Source: an uncultured Paracoccaceae bacterium
Lineage (GTDB): Bacteria; Pseudomonadota; Alphaproteobacteria; Rhodobacterales; Rhodobacteraceae
Assembly: GCA_937146765.1 (NCBI GenBank)
Contig: CAKZRP010000007.1
Span: 186,001 to 250,000, forward strand
Direction: 5' to 3'
DNA length: 64,000 nucleotides
Shown here: one piece after another, positions 48,970 to 58,344 of the stretch
Numbering within the stretch: the first letter of the stretch is position 1
How the letters are laid out: the number at the start of each line of letters is the position of its first letter
Notes under the pieces: generated by a model
Database searches by the model: none
The model's input: the letters and a program-made list of their open reading frames with translations, nothing else
What the model was told of the DNA's origin: nothing
Made by a program: the position numbers and the translations under genes

Positions 48970-50154
48970 ATGAAGACCACTTCCATCACCACACGTCTGG
49001 CAGGCCTCGGAGGGGCCAAATGGGATCTGCATCTGGCCGCGCGCGAGCGCAAGGACCGGGGCGAGGATGTGATCGAAATGACCATCGGCGAGCCTGATGT
49101 CGCGCTGCCGGAGGCCCTGGCGGAGAGCGCGATTGCGGCGCTGAAGGCGGGACGGACGCAATATTCTAACGGGCGCGGCGAGGCCAATCTGCGCGATGCC
49201 CTGGCCGAAGCCTATGCGCAGCGGCGCGGGCGCGCCTTTGACCGGGACAATATCCTGTGTTTTCCCGGCACCCAGACCGCTCTTTACGCGGTGATGCAGG
49301 GCGTGGCCGAGACCGGTGATGAGGTGATCGTCGGCGATCCGCTTTATGCCACCTACGAGGGCGTGATCCGGGCGACCGGGGCGAATGTGGTGCCTGTTCC
49401 CCTGCATCCCGAGCACGGGTTTCGCATCCAGGCGGCGGACATTGCGGCCCGGATTACCGACAAGACCCGTGCCATCCTGCTCAACACGCCGCATAATCCG
49501 ACCGGCGCCATCCTGCGGCGCAGCGAGCTGGAAGCCATTGCCGCGCTGGCCCTCGACCATGATCTCTGGCTGATCTCCGACGAGGTCTATGAGGATCTCG
49601 TCTTTGACGGTCATGCCTTCCTGTCGCCGCTGTCGCTGGCGGAGGTGGCCGACCGCACAATCGCGGTCTCGTCGATTTCCAAATCCCATGCCGCGCCGGG
49701 TCTGCGCAGCGGCTGGGCGGTGGCGCCGAAGTCCTTCTGCGAGGCCTTGCTGCCGGTCTCCGAGACCATGTTGTTCGGCAATCAGCCCTTCATTGCCGAT
49801 ATGACCGCCCAGGCGATCCGCGAGGGGTCCCCGGTGGCGGCTGGAATGCGCCAGCGGTTTGCCCGGCGGGCCGCCTATCTGGCGGATCGGATCGAAGCGG
49901 AAACGCCGCTGCGGGTGCATCGTCCCGAGGCGGGCATGTTTGCGCTTCTCGATGTCAGCCCGCTGGCGATGGATTGCGACCGCTTTGCCTGGGCCTTGCT
50001 GGAAGAGGCCGGGGTGGCGGTGATGCCCGGATCGTCCTTTGGCGCGCATATGACGGATTGGGTCCGTCTCGCCCTGACCATTCCTGACGCGGAGCTGAGC
50101 CGGGCGGTCGACCGGATCTGCAATTTTTCCCGTGTTCGGGCCGCCGCAGAATAG
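48970..50154 (+). CDS. PLP-dependent aminotransferase, class I/II
   Basis: This 394-residue aminotransferase has the PLP motifs GTQTALYAVMQGVAETGDEV, LNTPHNPTGAILRRSE (Asn for PLP), ISDEVYEDLVFDGHAF (Asp/Tyr) and VSSISKSHAAPGLRSGWAVA, where the Lys of SISKSHA is the Schiff-base lysine. The C-terminal Arg in DWVRLALTIP binds the carboxylate. ATG 48970 (MKTTSITTRLAGLGG) is preferred to TTG 48952. The family acts on aspartate, tyrosine or similar amino acids; the exact substrate is unknown. It stands alone between tautomerase and nucleotide-sugar genes. Confidence 0.9.
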   Translation: MKTTSITTRLAGLGGAKWDLHLAARERKDRGEDVIEMTIGEPDVALPEALAESAIAALKAGRTQYSNGRGEANLRDALAEAYAQRRGRAFDRDNILCFPGTQTALYAVMQGVAETGDEVIVGDPLYATYEGVIRATGANVVPVPLHPEHGFRIQAADIAARITDKTRAILLNTPHNPTGAILRRSELEAIAALALDHDLWLISDEVYEDLVFDGHAFLSPLSLAEVADRTIAVSSISKSHAAPGLRSGWAVAPKSFCEALLPVSETMLFGNQPFIADMTAQAIREGSPVAAGMRQRFARRAAYLADRIEAETPLRVHRPEAGMFALLDVSPLAMDCDRFAWALLEEAGVAVMPGSSFGAHMTDWVRLALTIPDAELSRAVDRICNFSRVRAAAE

Positions 50155-50259
50155 GCGGCGCTACACAAAGCGGTGCGTGCCGGTTGAAACCGGGGCCTGC
50201 GGCGTTTTATGAGGGTTCACCTGGGGGTGTGCCCCCGTTTGCCGCAGGAGGGGCCAGTC

Positions 50260-51552
50260 ATGGCCGATGAAGCACGCGCCAACCCGGCGGAAGAAGTGAT
50301 TTGCGTGATCGGGCTGGGCTATGTCGGTCTGCCTCTGGCGGTGGAATTCGCCCGCGTTCAGCAGGTGATCGGCTTTGACATCAACGCCACCCGGATCGAA
50401 GAGCTGCAGCGGGGAGAAGACCGTACCCGCGAGATCAGCGCCCAAGACCTTGCCTCGGTGCCTGCGCTGCGCCTGACCTGCGACCTCGAGGAGATCCGGG
50501 CGGCGAGGATCTACATCGTCACCGTTCCCACCCCGATCGATTCGAACCGCCGCCCGGATCTCGGTCCCTTGCTGGCGGCGAGCCGCCTTGTCGGTCAGGT
50601 GCTGAAACCGGGCGATACGGTGATCTATGAATCCACCGTCTATCCAGGCGCCACCGAAGAGGACTGCGTTCCGATCCTCGAACAGCAGTCGGGGCTGCGG
50701 CTCAACCGGGACTTTGGCGTCGGCTACAGCCCGGAGCGGATCAATCCCGGGGACAAGACCCATCGCCTGCCGACAATCGTAAAGGTGACCTCCGGGTCGT
50801 CGCCGCAGACCGCGGCAAAGGTCGACGCACTTTATGCGCGGATCGTGACGGCGGGCACCTATCCGGCCGAGAGCATCCGCGTGGCGGAGGCCGCCAAGGT
50901 GATCGAGAACAGCCAGCGTGACATCAACATTGCGCTCATCAACGAGTTGGCGAAGATTTTCAACCGCATGGGGCTGGACACCGAGGCGGTGCTGAAAGCG
51001 GCGGGCACCAAGTGGAATTTCCTGAATTTCCGTCCCGGCCTGGTGGGGGGGCATTGCATCGGCGTTGACCCCTATTACCTGACCCACAAGGCGCAGGAAC
51101 TGGGCTATCACCCGGAGATCCTGTTGTCGGGACGGCGGCTCAACGATGGCATGGGGTCCTATGTGGCGCAGCAGATGGTCAAGGCCATGTTGCAGCGGCG
51201 GCGTCCGGTGGTTGATGCCCGGCTGCTGATCATGGGCCTGACGTTCAAGGAGAACTGCCCCGATCTGCGCAATACTCGTGTGGTCGATGTGATCGAGGGG
51301 CTGCGGGACTACGGCATTGCGGTGGATGTGTTTGATCCCCATGCCGATGCGGCAGAGGCGCAGCGCGAGTACGGGCTTGACGTGCTGACGGTGCCGGAGC
51401 AGGGCGTCTATGACGGTATCATCCTGGCGGTGGCGCATCAGGAGTTCCGCGAGATGGGCGCCCCTGCGATCCGCGCTTTTGGCAAGGCAGGGGCGCTGAT
51501 CTATGATCTGAAATACGTGCTGGGCGCGGAAGAAGCGGACCTGCGGCTGTAA
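50260..51552 (+). CDS. tviB: UDP-N-acetyl-hexosamine 6-dehydrogenase (TviB/WbpO-like)
   Basis: This 430-residue enzyme oxidises the C6 hydroxyl of a UDP-N-acetyl sugar to a uronic acid with two NAD+. Motifs are [20 protein letters not shown] (Rossmann), [34 protein letters not shown] and [20 protein letters not shown] (catalytic Cys in GGHCIG). The start at 50260 has GGAGGGG upstream; the ORF from 50209 is longer. The Vi-antigen TviB is the closest character, but orthology is not proven. It stands alone here with no capsule genes nearby. Confidence 0.85.
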   Translation: MADEARANPAEEVICVIGLGYVGLPLAVEFARVQQVIGFDINATRIEELQRGEDRTREISAQDLASVPALRLTCDLEEIRAARIYIVTVPTPIDSNRRPDLGPLLAASRLVGQVLKPGDTVIYESTVYPGATEEDCVPILEQQSGLRLNRDFGVGYSPERINPGDKTHRLPTIVKVTSGSSPQTAAKVDALYARIVTAGTYPAESIRVAEAAKVIENSQRDINIALINELAKIFNRMGLDTEAVLKAAGTKWNFLNFRPGLVGGHCIGVDPYYLTHKAQELGYHPEILLSGRRLNDGMGSYVAQQMVKAMLQRRRPVVDARLLIMGLTFKENCPDLRNTRVVDVIEGLRDYGIAVDVFDPHADAAEAQREYGLDVLTVPEQGVYDGIILAVAHQEFREMGAPAIRAFGKAGALIYDLKYVLGAEEADLRL

Positions 51553-51577
51553 TCGGTCGCGGTCCCGGGAGAGAGCA

Positions 51578-52528
51578 ATGAAGATCTGTGTGATCCATAC
51601 GGGCGGCACCATCGGCATGGTGGCGACAGAGACCGGGTTTGCCCCGAAGGAGGGGTTGGTCGAGGCGGAACTGGAACGGTTGCGCGCGGCGGGCGAGATT
51701 ACGGCCGAGTTCCAGCTGGTTGCAGCGCAGCCGCTGATCGACAGTGCCAATGCCATGCCCTCGGATTGGAACTGGATCATGGAACAGGTTGTCGCCCGGC
51801 ATGACCATTGCGACGGTTTTGTGGTGACACATGGCACCGATACCCTCGCCTTTACCGCGGCGGCGCTGACCTTCGGGCTCAAGGGGCTGAAAAAGCCGGT
51901 GATTCTGACCGGGGCAATGTTGGCTCTCAGCGAAGAGGGCAGCGATGGCACCCGCAACCTCACCGAGGCTTTTCTGGCGGCGGGAACTGCACCGGCCGGG
52001 GTCTGGGTGCAGTTTGCCGGGCAGCGCCTGCATGGGGCGCGGGTGCGCAAATCGCATTCGGTGGAGTTTGACGCCTTCAAGGCCTCGGCGACCGATATGC
52101 CGCCACATCAACAGGACGAGACCCTGTCGATGGTGTCCTATTCCGGGGCCTCGGCCCTCATCACCGCGGTGGCCCCCGGCATGAGCGCCGATCTGGTCGC
52201 CCTGGCGGCGGAGCGCGCCGAGGGCATTGTCCTGCGCGTCTACGGCTCCGGCACGGTGCCGGAAGGGCTGGGTCTGCGCAAGGCCCTGCAGCGGGCCCGG
52301 GCCCAAGACATCCCGGTTCTGGCGGTTAGCCAATGCGCGGAAGGAGGGATTTCGCTCGGGACCTATTCCGCGGGGGCGCTCCTGCAGGAGACCGGTGCCA
52401 TCGATGGCCGTGACATGACAGTGGAGGCGGCCTACGCCAAACTACTGCACGCCCTTTCGGTCACAAAAGACCCCTCGGAGCGCCGCCGGATCCTGCGAAC
52501 ACGCCTCTGCGGCGAATGGGCCACTTGA
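51578..52528 (+). CDS. L-asparaginase (type I-like)
   Basis: This 316-residue amidohydrolase converts asparagine to aspartate and ammonia. The first Thr is in ICVIHTGGTIGMVATETGF, and the second motif is FVVTHGTDTLAFTAAALTFG with the catalytic Thr/Asp. LTGAMLALSEEGSDGTRNLT and GIVLRVYGSGTVPEG complete the family. No signal peptide, so cytoplasmic (type I). It lies 26 bp after the nucleotide-sugar dehydrogenase gene and before the AGCS symporter, so amino-acid use may be the shared theme. Confidence 0.9.
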   Translation: MKICVIHTGGTIGMVATETGFAPKEGLVEAELERLRAAGEITAEFQLVAAQPLIDSANAMPSDWNWIMEQVVARHDHCDGFVVTHGTDTLAFTAAALTFGLKGLKKPVILTGAMLALSEEGSDGTRNLTEAFLAAGTAPAGVWVQFAGQRLHGARVRKSHSVEFDAFKASATDMPPHQQDETLSMVSYSGASALITAVAPGMSADLVALAAERAEGIVLRVYGSGTVPEGLGLRKALQRARAQDIPVLAVSQCAEGGISLGTYSAGALLQETGAIDGRDMTVEAAYAKLLHALSVTKDPSERRRILRTRLCGEWAT

Positions 52529-52629
52529 CTTTCCCTTATATGGGGAACGATTGGGGCTTTCGCCCATTGCATCCTGTTTGCGACACGCCTATGCCGCTCG
52601 CGTTTTCAATGTGAGTGGAGAAAGTCGCG

Positions 52630-54051
52630 ATGCAAGCGCTTCAACAGTTCTTCGGTTTGATCGGAGACCTGACCTGGGGATGGTCCCTCGTTCCGATCTT
52701 GGTGATCTTTGGTGTCTTTATCACCGTCGCCACCGGCTTTGTGCAGTTCCAGTTCTTTGGTCGGATGTTCCGGGTTCTGACCCGCGGCAGCACGGGCACG
52801 GGCCAATTGTCCGCCCGCGAAGCCCTGCTGGTTTCGGTCGGCGGGCGCGTGGGGGGCGGCAATATTGCAGGCGTCGCGGTGGCCATCACCCTCGGCGGCC
52901 CGGGCGCGGTCTTCTGGATGTGGGCGATTGCCCTGGTCGGCATGGCGACGAGCCTGGTGGAATGCTCGCTGGCGCAGCTCTACAAGCGGGCCGACCCGGA
53001 GACCGGCCAGTACCGTGGCGGCCCGGCGCGCGCCATCCTGCACGGTCTGGGCGAGAACTACCGTTGGCTCGCGGTCATCTACGCGATCTGCCTGATTGCC
53101 TCCTTTGCCCTCGGGTTCAATGCCTTTCAGGGCAATACGGTGGCCGGCGCGGCAGAGGCCTCCCTGGGCATTGATCGTTTGTGGACAGGTGTCGTCTTGG
53201 CGCTGCTGACCGGGTTCATTGTCTTTGGCGGGATTCAGCGGATCGCCAAAGCCTCCGAGGTCGTGGTGCCGGTGATGGCGCTTGGGTACATCCTGATGGC
53301 CCTTGTGGTGATCCTGATGAACCTCGGCGAGGTGCCCTCGGTCCTGTCCTCCATCCTGGCCAATGCCTTCGGCTTTGAAGAAGCGGTCAGCGGCGGCATG
53401 GGGGCGGCGATTGCACAGGGTCTGCGCCGCGGTCTGTTCTCCAACGAAGCCGGCCTCGGCTCGGCTCCGAATGTCGCGGCCACCGCAGAGGTCAATCACC
53501 CGATCAGCCAGGGGATCACGCAGGCCTTTTCGGTCTTCATCGATACCATCCTGATTTGCAGCTGCACCGCGTTCGTGATCCTGCTGAGCGATGTCTATGT
53601 CCCCGGCGCCACCGATATCGATGGGGTGGCCCTGACCCAGGCCGCCATGGTTTCGCATCTGGGAACATGGTCGCAATATTTCCTGACCCTTGCCATCCTG
53701 CTGTTCGCCTTCTCCTCGGTGATCTACAACTACTACCTGGGCGAGAACGCGATCTCGGTGCTGAGTGGCTCCTCCTTGGCGGTTATCGGGCTCAGACTGG
53801 TTGTCGTGGGCGTGGTGTTCCTTGGCGCGGTGGCCCCCAATGCCACTTCGGTCTTCTTCTTCTCCGACCCGCTGATGGGGCTGCTGGCATTGGTCAACTT
53901 GCTGGCGCTGATGATGCTGTTCCCGATCGCGCTGCGGGTGCTGCAGGACTTCCGCAAGCAGCTGAAGGCGGGCATCGATCGTCCGGTCCTGGATATCGCG
54001 GAGTTCGCGGACCTCGACCTCGATCCCAAGGCCTGGCCGAAGCGCGGCTGA
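52630..54051 (+). CDS. Sodium:alanine symporter family transporter (AGCS)
   Basis: This 473-residue polytopic transporter takes up alanine or glycine with Na+. The signature is in VSVGGRVGGGNIAGVAVAIT (the typical GxGNxxGVAxAI segment), with GRVGGGN replacing the usual GTGN loop. Others are LVECSLAQLYKRADPETGQY, GLRRGLFSNEAGLGSAPNVA and SSVIYNYYLGENAISVLS. ATG 52630 has GGAG nine bases upstream; GTG 52615 is an alternative. It follows the asparaginase gene at 100 bp. A strong hairpin follows the stop. Confidence 0.9.
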   Translation: MQALQQFFGLIGDLTWGWSLVPILVIFGVFITVATGFVQFQFFGRMFRVLTRGSTGTGQLSAREALLVSVGGRVGGGNIAGVAVAITLGGPGAVFWMWAIALVGMATSLVECSLAQLYKRADPETGQYRGGPARAILHGLGENYRWLAVIYAICLIASFALGFNAFQGNTVAGAAEASLGIDRLWTGVVLALLTGFIVFGGIQRIAKASEVVVPVMALGYILMALVVILMNLGEVPSVLSSILANAFGFEEAVSGGMGAAIAQGLRRGLFSNEAGLGSAPNVAATAEVNHPISQGITQAFSVFIDTILICSCTAFVILLSDVYVPGATDIDGVALTQAAMVSHLGTWSQYFLTLAILLFAFSSVIYNYYLGENAISVLSGSSLAVIGLRLVVVGVVFLGAVAPNATSVFFFSDPLMGLLALVNLLALMMLFPIALRVLQDFRKQLKAGIDRPVLDIAEFADLDLDPKAWPKRG

Positions 54052-54058
54052 TGACATG

Positions 54059-54088
54059 CAGGACCGCCCTTGTTCAAGGGCGGTCCTG
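54059..54088. terminator. Strong hairpin terminator between AGCS and the dikinase-fusion gene
   Basis: CAGGACCGCCCTT pairs with AAGGGCGGTCCTG (13 bp) around a GTTC loop. The 3' side TCCTTT is only moderately T-rich. It sits between convergent genes and probably terminates both. Confidence 0.82.
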
Positions 54089-54115
54089 TCCTTTGGGGCG
54101 GACAAGGCGGGTGCG

Positions 54116-57100
54116 TCAGGCGCGCCTTGCGTCTGTCGCCCGATCCTCGGCGGGACAGGAAATCTCGCCACTGTCGCTGACGGTGATGACCTGCCCCGCT
54201 GTCAGGGTTTCGGTCCCTTTGGCCCCCACCAGCATCAGGATATCCTTTTCGCGGGCAACGATGGCCATATGGCTGAGCCAGCCGCCCACGACGCTGACCA
54301 CGGCGCCGGCCTGTTGCACCTGCGGCAGCCAGGCGGGGTTCACCATCTGGCAAAGCAGGATATCGCCCGGCGCAAAGCCCGCAAAGGCGGCGTCCCCAAA
54401 CGCATCCTCCTCCGCAACCCGGAACACCCGGCCGGTGACCTGGCCGGAGCCTGCCACGCAGGTGCCGCCAAGATCCTCCTGCCCCGCCGGTTTCAGCGAA
54501 CCGGCCGAGAGCATTTCGGCGTCCAGAAGGCTCAGCCCCGCGCCATTTGGGGCGCGATCCCGGCAGAGCTTGTCCTGCAGCAACCGGGCTTCTGCCATCT
54601 GTTGCAGTTGCTCCAGCGGCGCGCGGTCCACCGCAAGGACTTCGTCGAAAGTCAGCTGGAAGAGCAGATCGCCAAGGCCGGTTTGCTGGGCCAGGGCGCT
54701 GAGGGCGCGGCGCAGCTCAGCGTAGATCCGCATCGCTTCGTGTTTGGCGCGTTCCTTCATATCCTGACAGGCGATGGCCCTTTCGATGATCTGCCGCAGC
54801 GCGGGCGGGGTATGATCCGGCCAGGCGGCCGGGCCGGAGGCCCGCTGATCGGAGCCGAGGAGCGCAAGGAGAAGGCCCGGAGCTTCGCGGTAGCGGGGAA
54901 TGGCCAGCTCGTAGTCGAACATCGCCCGGTGCCCCATCACGTCGAGCGCCTGGGCCTCGGCTTCGGCGCTACCCCCTCCACATTGCGCCAGAAGGCTTGC
55001 GGGAGAGGAGGTGAGTTCCGCCTGCATCAGGTATCGCCGCAGGTCGGGCCTGTCCCGCGTCGCCTCGGTTGCCTCCTGCATGGCAAAGGCGGCCAGCAGG
55101 TTGATCTTTTCGGCCTCCACATAGATGTCGGTCACGAAGAACCGCTCGATCCGGGCTATGGATTGCAACAGCTTTGGCAGCGGCAGGGCCTCGTAGTTGA
55201 GCGCCTGCCAGTCCTGGAGCCGATCGTGAAGGCGCGGCACCACTTCGGTTTCGAAGTGATCCAGAACCGGCTGCAGCTGCCTGCGCATCCGATTGGCGCG
55301 TGTGCCCCGCAGGTCCATGGCCAGACGCCGCTTCAGGGCGGTATCGGCATAGGTCCTGCCGAAAAGCCGGACCAGATGGGCGTCCTTGCCCTCGGGCAGG
55401 TCGTAGGCAAGGCCAAGGGCGCGGCAGGCGAGGTCCAGGCTGCCCCCCGGTGCCCAGAGCGCCGTTGCGAGCGAGAAGGAAAGGGGGGTCGGCCGCGGCA
55501 GCACCTCGCTCATCTCGTCCTGTTCCAGCAGCAGATCCTGCGGGTCGCGGTCGGCGTAGCGGGCAAAGAAGCCCCGCCATTCGCGGGCCACGGCCTGATC
55601 CTCGGCGCTGCCGACTGCCATCGTGGTGATGTCGCGGGACTGCAGGATATGGAACTGCCCGTCGGTCCAGGCCCATTCGATGTCCTGCGGCGTGCCAAAC
55701 AGGGCTTCGATGGCGCGGCCCATGGCCAGCAGATCCCGCGGGTCAAACGCCGGTGTGGGGGCCTCGGCGGGCAGGCAGGTGCCGCTGTAGCGGCCATAGC
55801 GCGCGGAACCGGGGGTCTTTCGCCCCGAGACCAGATCCTCGCCACAGCCCTCGACCCATTCCAGCAGCATCAACCCGGGAGCACCGGGATCCTGTGTGAA
55901 CAGGACGCCGGCATAGGTGGATTGCACCATATGCTGCACCAGGATGTTGTCCTGTCCAGCTCCGGCCTTTTGATAGCTTTCGGCGCGACTGGACTGGAAC
56001 GAGGCCAAGACGGTCTCCACCGCCTTGGTGAAAGTGGCCGCCTCTACGTTCAGAACGCTGTCAAACACGCCGGCGAAGCTTTGGCCGGCGCCATCTTCCT
56101 GGCCGGCGGAAGAGCGGACGGCACAGGGGCCGGAGCCGATCCGCTGCCAGACCCTGCGGGCCATCCGGGAGCGGCGCGCAGGGTCGGCTGACTGGAACTC
56201 GGACAGGAAGTCCTGCGTCAGCACCACGCCAGGCGGCACCGGGAAGCCGGCCTTGGCCAGTTGCGACAGGCGCAGGGCCTTGTTGCCTGCGGTTGCCAGA
56301 CGCGCGGTCTGCTGCAGGGGCACGGCCCCCAGCGGCAAACCCGTGCGGTGCGGTCGGCGCGCCCAGAGCCGGGCCCAGGTTCCGCTGATCCAGCCGCTTT
56401 GCACCAAAAGGCCCAACAGGCTCATGCAGAGATAGAGATTGCCGGCCGCCGACAGGGATTGGACCAGACTGAACAGCCCCGGAACGCCCAGGCCAAGCCA
56501 GAGCAACGCGCTGCGGCGGGTTCGGGCAATCGCCAGCAGGATATAGGCCGCGGCAAGGCCGCAGGTCATCGCCGGGGCGATCCACAGCGGGTCCGGCGCG
56601 CCAAGATCGGCAATCCACAGGAAGGGCTCGACAATCCCGGCCGCGGCATGTTCTGCGGCCTGCAGGCCCAGCATCATGACCGGCAGAAAGAGCAGGGCCG
56701 CCATGTTGCGCAGGGGAGTAAGACCAAGCTTGCGGTGGAAATCGCGGATGGCGCGCGACTTTCGCAGCGGATCGGCAGCCAGGTCCCGTTTCAAGAGGTC
56801 AAGCGACGCCTTGCTGTGGCGCAGGGCGATCTGATCCCGTTCGGACTTGATCGCGATGGGCAGGACCATCAGGCGCGAGATCAGGGCGAGGACCAGCAGG
56901 CTGATCAGGAGATGGGATTGGCCGTGTCCCCAAAGGAGGGCGCGGCTGAGGCCTGCAACCGCCTTGTCCCAATACCCGCTTTCCTGCTCGGCCAGCCAGT
57001 CCTGGATATGGGGCTTGGGCTTGGGGGCGACGAAATATTCCCATGGCACCGTGTAGCGACCCTCGAAGGGGATGCCCGCCCTGGTGAGTTCAAGCCCCAG

Positions 57101-58129
57101 GACTTCGCTCATGAAACAGCTGCGGCGGTCGTAGCAGGCGGCCACGGTCGGCACCGGCTGCAGCGCGGAAAGGCGTGCGTTCAGGTCCGAGGTGGTCATT
57201 GCGCGCAAGGGGATGTTGATGGCCCCGGGCAGATGACCTGCGGCAAAGTCGCCGGGATAACGGGTATCCACGATTTGCAGCGGCCCGGCCTGCGACAGCG
57301 AGGAAAACGCCTCGGTGTTCAGCAGGCGGGTCTTGTTGGGATAGTCGGGAATGGCGCGCAGATCGGAGAGCCCATGCACGTTGCCATCGGAAAACGGCCT
57401 CTGCTCCACGATCCATTTTTCGATCCCGCCGACGATGAAGCGACAATCGATGCCAAGCTTGGCCAGATCCGCACAGGTTTCCGAGCTGCGATTGCCGTTG
57501 TGACAGAACAACACCACCTGATCGCCGACAGAGACAGGGAGCGACTGACGAAAATCGGGAAACCGCATATGGGTTGCTCCCGGCAGGGTGCCCATGGCGT
57601 TTTCCGCCGTCTCCCGGATGTCAAAGAAGCGGACGTCACCCTCGGCCAGGAGGGTTGCCGCCGCCTCGGTGGTCAATCCCTGCGCATGGGTCTGCTGGTC
57701 GCTGAAACTCGTCTCCTTGAGGTCGGCATCCTTGATGGCGCTGCCTTCAAACTGGGCCGGTCGCACCAGGGTGGCCTGCAAGCGCTGCAGCTCGCTGGAC
57801 CGGTGGCTCTGCCATTGCCAATGGTTTGCGAGGGCGAGGCCAGCCGGCAGTGCAGCGAGGCCCAGCACCAGCCGCAGCGGATAGCGCCCCGCAGATGGGC
57901 GCGACCTGAACCCGAGCCGCGCTGCGATCAGGGCGCCGAAACCGGTCACACCTGCTGCAACCACTGCGAGAATCTGTGAGATCGAAGATACCGATCCCAG
58001 CACAAGTTCGGGCGAGGGAATCGCCCAGGCTTGCGAGGCCGCGACGGCGAGAAAGGTCGCAACTACTGAGAAACTGAAACAAATTTTAACCGACCGGATG
58101 ATGCAAGTGTTAAGGTTTGGTGTATTCAC
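54116..58129 (-). CDS. Rhodanese-rhodanese-YidC-like-dikinase fusion membrane protein (1337 aa)
   Basis: This 1337-residue chain has five recognisable parts. Residues 11-102 hold a signal-anchor and two hydrophobic segments (SVVATFLAVAASQAWA, ILAVVAAGVTGFGALIAA, LVLGLAALPAGLAL). Rhodanese 1 (about 150-245) has active-site Cys209 in LFCHNGNRSS. Rhodanese 2 (about 270-368) has VDTRYPGDFAAGHLPGAINI and Cys332 in ACYDRRSC. A YidC/Oxa1-like domain (about 385-585) shows LISRLMVLPIAIKSERDQIA, AIRDFHRKLGLTPLRNM and FLWIADLGAPDPLWI. An ATP-grasp dikinase N-domain (about 611-835) has NKALRLSQLAKAGFPVPPGV, AVRSSAGQEDGAGQSFAGVF and QDIEWAWTDGQFHILQSRDI. A helical middle (840-1230) leads to a swivelling domain with His1287 in GGWLSHMAIVARE. 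The dikinase lacks the PEP/pyruvate barrel, so it is more like rifampin phosphotransferase. Divergent from a binding protein and sensor kinase. Function unknown. Confidence 0.85.
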   Translation of the reverse strand: MNTPNLNTCIIRSVKICFSFSVVATFLAVAASQAWAIPSPELVLGSVSSISQILAVVAAGVTGFGALIAARLGFRSRPSAGRYPLRLVLGLAALPAGLALANHWQWQSHRSSELQRLQATLVRPAQFEGSAIKDADLKETSFSDQQTHAQGLTTEAAATLLAEGDVRFFDIRETAENAMGTLPGATHMRFPDFRQSLPVSVGDQVVLFCHNGNRSSETCADLAKLGIDCRFIVGGIEKWIVEQRPFSDGNVHGLSDLRAIPDYPNKTRLLNTEAFSSLSQAGPLQIVDTRYPGDFAAGHLPGAINIPLRAMTTSDLNARLSALQPVPTVAACYDRRSCFMSEVLGLELTRAGIPFEGRYTVPWEYFVAPKPKPHIQDWLAEQESGYWDKAVAGLSRALLWGHGQSHLLISLLVLALISRLMVLPIAIKSERDQIALRHSKASLDLLKRDLAADPLRKSRAIRDFHRKLGLTPLRNMAALLFLPVMMLGLQAAEHAAAGIVEPFLWIADLGAPDPLWIAPAMTCGLAAAYILLAIARTRRSALLWLGLGVPGLFSLVQSLSAAGNLYLCMSLLGLLVQSGWISGTWARLWARRPHRTGLPLGAVPLQQTARLATAGNKALRLSQLAKAGFPVPPGVVLTQDFLSEFQSADPARRSRMARRVWQRIGSGPCAVRSSAGQEDGAGQSFAGVFDSVLNVEAATFTKAVETVLASFQSSRAESYQKAGAGQDNILVQHMVQSTYAGVLFTQDPGAPGLMLLEWVEGCGEDLVSGRKTPGSARYGRYSGTCLPAEAPTPAFDPRDLLAMGRAIEALFGTPQDIEWAWTDGQFHILQSRDITTMAVGSAEDQAVAREWRGFFARYADRDPQDLLLEQDEMSEVLPRPTPLSFSLATALWAPGGSLDLACRALGLAYDLPEGKDAHLVRLFGRTYADTALKRRLAMDLRGTRANRMRRQLQPVLDHFETEVVPRLHDRLQDWQALNYEALPLPKLLQSIARIERFFVTDIYVEAEKINLLAAFAMQEATEATRDRPDLRRYLMQAELTSSPASLLAQCGGGSAEAEAQALDVMGHRAMFDYELAIPRYREAPGLLLALLGSDQRASGPAAWPDHTPPALRQIIERAIACQDMKERAKHEAMRIYAELRRALSALAQQTGLGDLLFQLTFDEVLAVDRAPLEQLQQMAEARLLQDKLCRDRAPNGAGLSLLDAEMLSAGSLKPAGQEDLGGTCVAGSGQVTGRVFRVAEEDAFGDAAFAGFAPGDILLCQMVNPAWLPQVQQAGAVVSVVGGWLSHMAIVAREKDILMLVGAKGTETLTAGQVITVSDSGEISCPAEDRATDARRA

Positions 58130-58344
58130 AAGTAGTCCTTCTGAACCGAAAGGTGTTCTGTGCTGGCTTCGCGCTGCGTCATAGAAACGTCATAATCCTT
58201 ACCGGATCGTTAATTTTTGCGGTCAGCGAGTATTTCCTGTTTAGTTTTCAACGCGTTTTCGGCTTTAGTTTGGCATGGAACAGGTCGGAAACGGGCATGG
58301 GCCACAGGGTGATCCGCCATTCTGGGCCTGCAAAGGAGAACCTC

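Noticed and set aside
56261..57979. 572-codon plus-strand frame inside the dikinase-fusion gene
   Set aside because: Gln/Gly/Arg-rich shadow; the fusion frame on the minus strand carries several conserved domains.
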